Assembly: GCA_023053545.1 (NCBI GenBank)
Contig: JAKZAN010000005.1
Location: forward strand, 744,001 to 808,000
Source of the DNA: Lepidurus packardi
Lineage: Eukaryota; Arthropoda; Branchiopoda; Notostraca; Triopsidae
Direction: 5' to 3'
DNA: 64,000 nt
The notes under the pieces were generated by a model. The model was not told the origin of the DNA. It saw nothing but the letters and a program-made list of their open reading frames with translations, and made no database searches. Of the stretch, positions 54,803-64,000 are shown in pieces. Both the position numbers and the translations under genes were made by a program. Within the stretch, counting starts at the first letter, position 1; the number at the start of each line of letters is the position of its first letter.

Positions 54803-57018
54803 TTTTTTTTTTTTAAATTTATTTAACCCGCGTAGGCTGACGCCTTTTGCGGTGAACGGTCGAATTTGTACATCAACGCAGTACACAATATACACTAAAG
54901 TCAAAATACCAAATGCACTGAAGGGAGTATGTACAGGGTACATTTGGGGGGGAGGGGGATAATGAGGGGTGGTGGCTATTTACATATGCTTGGCCGCTTC
55001 CATAAATTTAATGATGGATGGGAATAGCTTTGGGTTTGACAAAATTTCTTGAGGGTTGAAGTGCACTTTGTGCCTGCTTAAATCCCTGAGCAACATGGCT
55101 CTTTCCCTGTTCAAATTGCGACAATGGAATAACAAGTGGGAGAGATTTTGGAAAGAACGATCTTGGCAAGAACACCTGGCCGATGTCCCTTTACCAGTGC
55201 GCAGTAGGTAGGACTTCGTCGGGAAATGAGTTGTTCGTATCTGGATCAGCTTACTGATGATCCGACGAATGAGTTTTACGTCCACGATACTGCGGCTGCA
55301 GGGTCCAACGTTAATATCCTTTAGGGGGCTCTCTACTTCTTCCCATCGGTGAGGAAGAGGACTGGGGATAGAGGGGACCCTTGAGGGACTCCTTTCCGGA
55401 TGTGATATGTGTCACTCCTGTCGGACCCGTGTGCCACAAACGCTAGTCGATCTTGGAGAAAACTTCTGGTCCATTCTAACAGTTTTGATGGGATTTTTAA
55501 TTTACGTAGTACTTCCACCAGTTTGACGTGATCGACATTATCGAACGCCCCTTTGATATCCAAAAGTAGAGCTGTGTGGACTTTACGTTTGTCGAAGCTT
55601 TCGAGTGCTGCGTTGCTGAGGGATAACAGGGCATCCGTCGTGGATCTCCCTGGTCTAAAACCCCATTGCGAGTCGGATAGGATATGGTGCTCTTCTAGAT
55701 AAGCTTGAAATCTTCTGGCGACAGCTTTCTCCAGCAGTTTACCCAGGGTGGGGAGCAGCGCAATTGGGCGGAAGCTCTTTATTGAATGGTGGTCCGGTTT
55801 TCCGGGTTTTGGAAGAGGGAGAACTTTTGCCGTTTTCCATGACTTCGGAAAATACCCGAGGGAGAGAGATGCGTTGAAGATGTTCAGTACCGGTCTATCA
55901 ATGACCCGCCATACTGCTTTGAGGACAGTTGATTGGATGTCGTCGACACCGGCTGCTTTGTTAGGCCGTAATTCTCGGAGTAAATCAGAGATTTCTTCCA
56001 TTGAGAATTCTGGCTTCAACGAACTGCGCGTGTTTGTTCGTCTCGACTAATGACTAGAAGTCTTCATGGGAACTGAGCTCGGTGGATCTCTGGTTGGTAC
56101 ACCTTCTAGCAATTTCTCTGCTATGTAGTTTAGCTTCAGTCTTCCATCTGGAAAAACACCACCATCTTCTTGACGAAGGAGATCCAGTCTGTTGCTGCTG
56201 GTTTCTTCTCTGAGCTTGCGATCCAAATTCCAAACTATTCGGTTATCGGGCGTGTCCATCTTCTTCGACAAGTACTCATCACGGCGCCGTCTTGTTACTG
56301 ATCGGTACTGGTTCCTAGCACTCTTCCAGACTTCTTCCAGTCTCCGTCCTCCAAATTGGCGGTAACTCCGGAGTGCTTTGGCCGCTTGTTTACGAAGGTC
56401 ATTCAGCTCTCTGTTCCACCATGGGTTTGCTCTGGCTTTTCCGCATTTTCTGGGTATGTGGGTTACCATTGCTCGTTGGATCGTGGAAGTCAACTTCTCT
56501 GTGGCAGCATCGATGGCTTCTGCGCCCAATAGGTCTGCAAACATACGGTGAGACTCAGTTAGTTCCGTTGCGATGTCTTTCCGAAGTATATCCCAGTTTG
56601 CTTTACTGTAGCACCACTTCAGCGTAGGGGCACCGGCTAATTCCCACAAAGGACAGCAGGATAGCTTCATGATCGGATTAATTGTAGAAGTTTTCGTCGT
56701 CAAGGAGCCTCCACTGCACTTGAGTTGCTAACTGGGCTGAGGTCCACGTGAGGTCAATTGAGGAGGAATGGCCTCTTTCGTTTCTGAAGGTGGGAAGGTT
56801 CCAGTTGTTTAGTAGCTGTAGGTTGTTATCCGTCACCCAGTCGTATAGTTGACATCCCGCCAAGTCTGGAGTTTTTGCTTCCCACAACCAGTGGTGGGCA
56901 TTGAAATCTACCGTTATTAAGTAACTGGAGCCAATTCGCTGACTTCTTCTCAAGACTTCCTCCAGGAGTGTTGCCATGACGGCAGTGTGGCGTCGGTAAA
57001 TTACTACGATAGCTAATT
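54803..57018 (-). mobile_element. LINE-E, 5'-truncated and internally deleted
   Basis: Tail at 54803-54814 (T-run on this strand) joined to rrnS. The 5' end, in the endonuclease, meets satellite B at about 57018. 3' UTR with the AGGC/GCCT hairpin and GCCTACGC (about 54830-54850). The RT core and thumb are deleted (see ORF2). Confidence 0.88.
54980..57018 (-). pseudogene. LINE-E ORF2 remnant with internal deletion
   Basis: Endonuclease from VIYRRHTAVMATLL, VDFNAHHWLWE and GHSSSIDLTW, a stop just before SDH (about 56678), then RNPWWNRELNDLRKQ. The frame shifts near 56047 into RT: NKAAGVDDIQSTVLK, GFRPGRSTTDAL, LLLDIKGAFDNVDH, GVPQGSPLSPVLF. Directly after VLFLTDG (about 55345) the sequence jumps to the C-terminal region (RRIISKLIQIRTTHFPTKSY, CSCQDR...LSHLLFHC), removing the FADD motif and about 200-250 residues. 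Confidence 0.88.
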
Positions 57019-60000
57019 CATGAATTACTGACTTAATTAATGAATTACGGATTTAATAAAATAATTACGGACTTAATTCATGAATTACTGACTTAACTAA
57101 TGAATAATTGACTTATTCATGAATTAATGACTTAATTCATGAATTAATGACTTAATTCATGAATTACTGACTTAATTCATGAATTACTGACTTAATTCAT
57201 GAGTTACTGACTTATTTCATGAATTACTGACTTAATTCATGAATTACTGACTAAATTAATGAATTACTGACTTAATTTATGAATTGCTGACTTAATTCAT
57301 GAATTACTGACTTAATTAATGAATTACAGACTTAATTCAAGAATTAATGACCTAAATCATGAAAGACTGACTTCATTAATGAATTTCCGACTTCATTAAT
57401 GAATTACTGACTTAATTCATGAATTAATTCATAAATTACTGACTTAATTCATGAATAACTGACTTAATTCAACAATTTCAGAACTACTGACTAAATTCAT
57501 GAATTACTGACGTAATTCATGAATTAATGACTTAGTTACTGAATTACGGATTTAATAAAATAACTACGGACTTAATTCATGAATTACTGACTTAACTAAT
57601 GAATAACTGACTTTATTCATGAATTAATGACTTAATTCATGAATTACTGACTTAACTAATGAATAACTGACTTTATTCATGAATTAATGACTTAATTCAT
57701 GAATTATTGACTAAATACATGAATTACTGACTTAATTCATGAATTACTGACTTAACTAATGAATAACTGACTTAATTCATGAATTACTGACTTAATTCAT
57801 GAATTACTGACTTAATTCATGAATTACTGACTAAATTAATGAATTACTTACTTAATTTATGAAATGCTGACTTATTTAATGAATTACAGACTAAATTAAA
57901 TTATTATGTAAATAATTAAATAATTACGGACTTAATTAATGAATTACTGACTTAATTAATGAATTACTGAATTAATTCATGAATTGCTGACTTAATTAAT
58001 GACTTGCTGACTTAATTCATGAACTACTGAATTAATTCATGAATTACTGACTTAATTAATGAATTACATACTAAATTAAATTATTACGGAATTAATTAAA
58101 TAATTACGGACTAAATTAATGAATTACTGATTTAATTAATGAATTACTGAATTAATTCATGAATTACTGACTTAATTCATGAATTACTGACATAATTCAT
58201 GAATTAATCATTTAATTAATGAATTACTGACTTAATTTATGAATTACTTACTTAATTCATGAATTACTGACTTAATTCATGAATCACTGACTTAACTATT
58301 GAATCACTGACTTAATTCATAAATTACTGACTTAATTAATGAATTACTGACTTAATTCATGAATTACTGACTTAATTCATGAATTGCAGACTTAATTCAT
58401 GAATTAATGACTTAATTCATGATTTACTGACTTAATTAATGATTTACGGATTTAAATAAATAATTACGGACTTAATTAATGATTTACGGATTCAATTAAA
58501 TAATTACGGATTTAATTCATGAAATATGACTTAATTCATGAATTGCTGACTTAATTCATGAATTACTGACTTAATTCATGAATTACTGACTAAATTAATG
58601 AATTACTTACTTAATTTATGAAATGCTGACTTATTTAATGAATTACAGACTAAATTAAATTATTATGGAAATAATTAAATAATTACGGACTTAATTAATG
58701 AATTACTGACTTAATTAATGAATTACTGAATTAATTCATGAATTACTGACTTAATTAATGACTTGCTGACTTAATTCATGAACTACTGAATTAATTCATG
58801 AATTACTGACTTAATTAATGAATTACATACTAAATTAAATTATTACGGAATTAATTAAATAATTACGGACTAAATTAATGAATTACTGATTTAATTAATG
58901 AATTACTGAATTAATTCATGAATTACTGACTTAATTCATGAATTACTGACATAATTCATGAATTAATCATTTAATTAATGAATTACTGACTTAATTTATG
59001 AATTACTTACTTAATTCATGAATTACTGACTTAATTCATGAATCACTGACTTAACTATTGAATCACTGACTTAATTCATAAATTACTGACTTAATTAATG
59101 AATTACTGACTTAATTCATGAATTACTGACTTAATTCATGAATTGCAGACTTAATTCATGAATTAATGACTTAATTCATGATTTACTGACTTAATTAATG
59201 ATTTACGGATTCAATTAAATAATTACGGATTTAATTCATGAAATATGACTTAATTCATGAATTGCTGACTTAATTCATGAATTACTGACTTAATTCATGA
59301 ATTACTGACTTAATTCATGAATTACTGACTTAATTCATGAATTACTGACTAAATTAATGAATTACTGACTTAATTTATGAAATGTTGACTTATTTAATGA
59401 ATTACAGACTATATTAAATTATTATGGAAATAATTAAATAATTACGGACTTAATTAATGAATTACTGACTTAATTCATGAATAACTGAATTAATTCATGA
59501 ATTTCTGACTTAATTAATGACTTGCTGACTTAATTCATGAATTACTGAAATAATTAATGAATTACTGACTTAATTCATGAATTACTGACATAATTCATGA
59601 ATTAATGATTTAATTAATGAATTACTGACTTAATTCATGAATTACTTACTTAATTCATGAATTACTGACTTAATTCATGAATCACTGACTTAACTATTGA
59701 ATCACTGACTTAATTCATAAATTACTGACTTAATTAATGAATTACTGACTTAATTCATGAATTACTGACTTAATTCATGAATTGCAGACTTAATTCATGA
59801 ATTAATGACTTAATTCATGATTTACTGACTTAATTAATGATTTACGGATTTAAATAAATAATTACGGACTTAATTAAGGATTTACGGATTCAATTAAATA
59901 ATTACGGATTTAATTCATGAAATATGACTTAATTCATGAATTGCTGACTTAATTCATGAATTACTGACTTAATTCATGAATTACTGACTTAATTCATGAA

Positions 60001-61549
60001 TTACTGACTTAATTCATGAATTACTGACTAAATTAATGAATTACTTACTTAATTTATGAAATGTTGACTTATTTAATGAATTACAGACTATATTAAATTA
60101 TTATGGAAATAATTAAATAATTACGGACTAAATTAATGAATTACTGACTTAATTCATGAATAACTGAATTAATTCATGAATTTCTGACTTAATTCATGAA
60201 TTACTGACATAATTCATGAATTAATGATTTAATTAATGAATTACTGACTTAATTCATGAATTTATTAGTTAATTCATGAATTACTGACTTAATTCATAAA
60301 TCACTGACTTAACTATTGAATCACTGACTTAATTCATAAATTACTGACTTAATTAATGAATTACTGACTTAATTCATGAATTACTGACTTAATTCATGAA
60401 TTGCAGACTTAATTCATGAATTAATGACTTAATTCATGATTTACTGACTTAATTAATGATTTACGGATTTAAATAAATAATTACGGACCTAATTAAGGAT
60501 TTACGGATTCAATTAAATAATTACGGATTTAATTCATGAAATATGACTTAATTCATGAACTGCTGACTTAATTCATGAATTACTGACTTAATTCATGAAT
60601 TACTGACTTAATTCATAAATTACTGACTTAATTCATGAATTACTGACTAAATTAATGAATTACTGACTTAATTTATGAAATGTTGACTTATTTAATGAAT
60701 TACAGACTAAATTAAATTATTATGGAAATAATTAAATAATTACGGACTTAATTAATGAATTACTGACTTAATTCATGAATAACTGAATTAATTCATCAAT
60801 TTCTGACTTAATTCATGAATTACTGACATAATTCATGAATTAATGATTTAATTAATGAATTACTGACTTAATTCATGAATTTATTAGTTAATTCATAAAT
60901 TACTGACTTAATTCATAAATTACTGACTTAATTCATGAAATACTGACTTAATTCATGAATTACTGACTTAATTAATAAATTACTGACTTAATTCTTGAAA
61001 TACTGACAATTCATGAAATACTGATTTTATTCATGATTTACTGACTTAGTTCATGAATTACTGATTTAATTCATGAATTACTGACTTAATTAATGAATTT
61101 CGGATTTAATAAAATAATTACGGACTTAATTCATGAATTACTGACTTAACTAATGAATAACTGACTTATTCATGAATTAATGACTTGATTCATGAAGTAA
61201 GGACTTAATTCATGAATTACTGACTTAACTAATGAATAACTGACTTATTCATGAATTAATGACTTGATTCATGAATTACTGACTTAATTCATGAATTACT
61301 GACTTAATGAGTTACTGACTTAATTCATGAATTACTGACTAAATTAATGAATTACTGACTTAATTTATGAATTGCTGACTTAATTCATGAACTACTGACT
61401 TAATTCAACAATTACTGACTTAATTAATGAATTACAGACTTAATTCAAGTATTAATGACCTAATTCATGAAATACTGACTTCATTAATGAATTTCCGACT
61501 TCATTAATGATTTACTGACTTAATTCATGAATTAATTCATAAATTACTG
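57019..61549 (+). repeat. Satellite B, forward array with higher-order repeats
   Basis: 20-bp unit GAATTACTGACTTAATTCAT with many point variants and occasional units of different length. Within 57.8-60.7 kb a higher-order pattern is marked by CTTATTTAAT at 57871, 58630, 59389, 60068 and 60687 (spacings 759, 759, 679, 619) and by CTTAACTATT at 58291, 59050, 59689 and 60308. No coding potential. Confidence 0.96.
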
Positions 61550-64000
61550 TCCGTAATTCATAAATTCAGTCCGTAATTCATTAATTCATAAATTCAGTCC
61601 GTAATTATTTAATTGACTCCGTAAATCATTAATGAAGTCCGTAATTACTTAACTAAGTCCGTAATAATTTAATTTAGTCCGTAATTCAATTATTAAGTCA
61701 GTAATTCATGAATTAAGTCAGTAATTCATGAATTAAGTCAGTAATTCATGTATTAAGTCAATAATTCATGAACTAAGTCATTAATTCATGAATAAAGTCA
61801 GTTATTCATTAGTTAAGTCAGTAATTCATGAATTAAGTCCGTAATTATTTTATTAAATCCGTAATTCAGTAACTAAGTCACTAATCCATGAATTAAGTCA
61901 GTAATTCATGAATTTAGTCAGTAATTTATGAATTAATTCATGAATTAAGTCAGTAAATCATTAATGAAGTCGGAAATTCATTAATGAAGTCAGTATTTCA
62001 TGAATTAGGTCATTAATACTTGAATTAAGTCTGTAATTCATTAATTAAGTCAGTAATTGTTGAATTAAGTCAGCAATTCATAAATTAAGTCAGTAATTCA
62101 TTAATTTAGTCAGTAATTCATGAATTAAGTCCGTAATTATTTTTATTAAATCCGTAATTATTTTATTAAATCCGTAATTCATTAATTAAGTCAGTATTTC
62201 ATGAATTATGTCAGTAATTTATGAATTAAGTAATAAATTCATGAATTAAGTCAGTAATTCATGAATTAAATCATTAATTCATGAATTATGTCAGTAATTC
62301 ATGAATTAAGTCAATAATTCATGAATTAATTCAGTAATTCATGAATTAAGTCAGCAATTCATTAATTAAGTCAGTAATTCATGAATAATTACTTAACTAA
62401 GTCCTTAATAATTGAATTTAGTCCGTAATTCATTAATTAAGTCAGTAATTCATGAATTAAGTCAGTAATTCAATAACTAAGTCAGTAACTCATTAATTAA
62501 GTCAGTAATTCATGAATTAAGTCAGTAATTCATGTATTAAGTCAATAATTCATGAACTAAGTCATTAATTCATGAATAAAGTCAGTTATTCATTAGTTAA
62601 GTCAGTAATTCATGAATTAAGTCAGTAATTCATGAATTTAGTCAGTAATTTATGAATTAATTCATGAATTAAGTCAGTAATTCATTAATGAAGTCGGAAA
62701 TTCATTAATGAAGTCAGTATTTCATGAATTAGGTCATTAATTCATTAATGAAGTCGGAAATTCATTAATGAAGTCAGTATTTCATGAATTAGGTCATTAA
62801 TACTTGAATTAAGTCTGTAATTCATTAATTAGGTCAGTAATTCATGAATTAAGACAGTAATTGTTGAATTAAGTCAGTTATTCATGAATTAAGTCAGTAA
62901 TTTATTAATTAATTCATGAATTAAGTCAGTAATTCATTAATGAAGTCGGAAATTCATTAATGAAGTCAGTATTTCATGAATTAGGTCATTAATTCTTGAA
63001 TTAAGTCAGTAATTCATTAATTTAGTCAGTAATTCATGAATTAAGTCAGTAACTCATTAATTAAGTCAGTAATTTATGAATTAAGTCAGTAATTCATGAA
63101 TCAAGTCCGTAATTATTTTATTAAATCCGTAATTCAGTAACTAAGTCACTAATCCATGAATTAAGTCAGTAATTCATGAATTTAGTCAGTAATTTATGAA
63201 TTAATTCATGAATTAAGTCAGTAAATCATTAATGAAGTCGGAAATTCATTAATGAAGTCAGTATTTCATGAATTAGGTCATTAATACTTGAATTAAGTCT
63301 GTAATTCATTAATTAAGTCAGTAATTGTTGAATTAAGTCAGTAGTTCATGAATTAAGTCAGCAATTCATAAATTAAGTCAGTAATTCATTAATTTAGTCA
63401 GTAATTCATGAATTAAGTCAGTAACTCATTAAGTCAGTAATTCATGAATTAAGTCAGTAATTCATGAATCAAGTCATTAATTCATGAATAAGTCAGTTAT
63501 TCATTAGTTAAGTCAGTAATTCATGAATTAAGTCCTTACTTCATGAATCAAGTCATTAATTCATGAATAAGTCAGTTATTCATTAGTTAAGTCAGTAATT
63601 CATGAATTAAGTCCGTAATTATTTTATTAAATCCGAAATTCATTAATTAAGTCAGTAATTCATGAATTAAATCAGTAATTCATGAACTAAGTCAGTAAAT
63701 CATGAATAAAATCAGTATTTCATGAATTGTCAGTATTTCAAGAATTAAGTCAGTAATTTATTAATTAAGTCAGTAATTCATGAATTAAGTCAGTATTTCA
63801 TGAATTAAGTCAGTAATTTATGAATTAAGTCAGTAATTCATTAATTAAATCATTAATTCATGAATTATGTCAGTAATTCATGAATTAAGTCAGAAATTGA
63901 TGAATTAATTCAGTTATTCATGAATTAAGTCAGTAATTCATTAATTAAGTCCGTAATTATTTAATTATTTCCATAATAATTTAATTTAGTCTGTAATTCA
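61550..64000 (-). repeat. Satellite B, inverted array
   Basis: Same unit read as its reverse complement (AATTCATGAATTAAGTCAGT) from about 61550 to the window end. The switch lies at ATTACTGTCCGTAATT. Blocks of several units repeat here too, for example AATGAAGTCGGAAATTC near 61964, 62690, 62749 and 62939. Confidence 0.95.

Noticed and set aside
57019-64000. Regular short repeats suggesting a CRISPR array
   Set aside because: Units are contiguous 20-mers with no unique spacers and both orientations occur; this is a satellite.

Overview
The window looks like arthropod nuclear DNA made almost entirely of repeats. I found no host protein-coding gene. It holds two satellite families, several retrotransposons (six copies of a LINE lineage or its relatives, three Gypsy elements or fragments plus LTR copies, one Copia), and a large broken nuclear copy of mitochondrial DNA (NUMT). 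The mitochondrial pieces use the invertebrate code (TGA=Trp, ATA=Met, AGA=Ser). They follow the ancestral arthropod gene order: nad5-nad4-nad4L / trnT-trnP-nad6-cob-trnS2-nad1 / control region-trnI-trnQ-trnM-nad2-trnW-trnC-trnY-cox1 / cox3. The order alone does not identify the class of arthropod.

Layout. 1-14042: satellite A (10-bp unit AAACYGGTTT), interrupted by LINE-A (839-4795), a 0.2-kb non-satellite island (4945-5158) and an env-bearing Gypsy element (6135-13780). 14043-19922: nad5/nad4/nad4L NUMT, interrupted by a Copia element with TATAT target duplications (14443-18860). 19923-28906: LINE-F, inserted inside nad4L with an ATAAG duplication. LINE-F is itself interrupted by a Gypsy element with identical LTRs (20504-25122). 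28907-37440: further NUMT (trnT to nad1, then trnI, trnM, nad2 and a sliver of rrnS-trnV), with LINE-G and Gypsy-Q pieces. 37441-42297: LINE-C. 42298-45977: NUMT on the minus strand (cox3, cox1, trnY, trnC, trnW, nad2, trnM, trnI). 45978-50569: LINE-G and nad1-trnS2-cob-nad6 again, inverted. 50570-57018: LINE-D, an rrnL-trnV-rrnS NUMT and LINE-E. 57019-64000: satellite B (20-bp unit), which switches strand near 61550.

Two structures organise the middle. First, 29357-34846 and 44722-50569 form a near-identical inverted duplication. The arms differ mainly by a 355-bp solo LTR present only in the right arm. The left arm continues the mitochondrial map outward (trnP, trnT, nad4L) and the right arm continues it inward (rest of nad2, trnW, cox1), so one longer NUMT existed before the duplication. 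Second, LINE-F joins an ORF1 homologous to that of the poly(A)-tailed LINEs (A, C, D, E, G) to a CR1/L2-type ORF2 with an (AAT)n tail. The mitochondrial reading frame closes exactly across it, so it entered as one unit.

All coding regions belong to mobile elements or mitochondrial relics and nearly all are broken. The longest intact frames are LINE-G ORF1 (two copies). The Copia polyprotein carries a single internal stop and the Gypsy-M pol a single internal stop. Family calls come from motifs read by eye; no database search was run.
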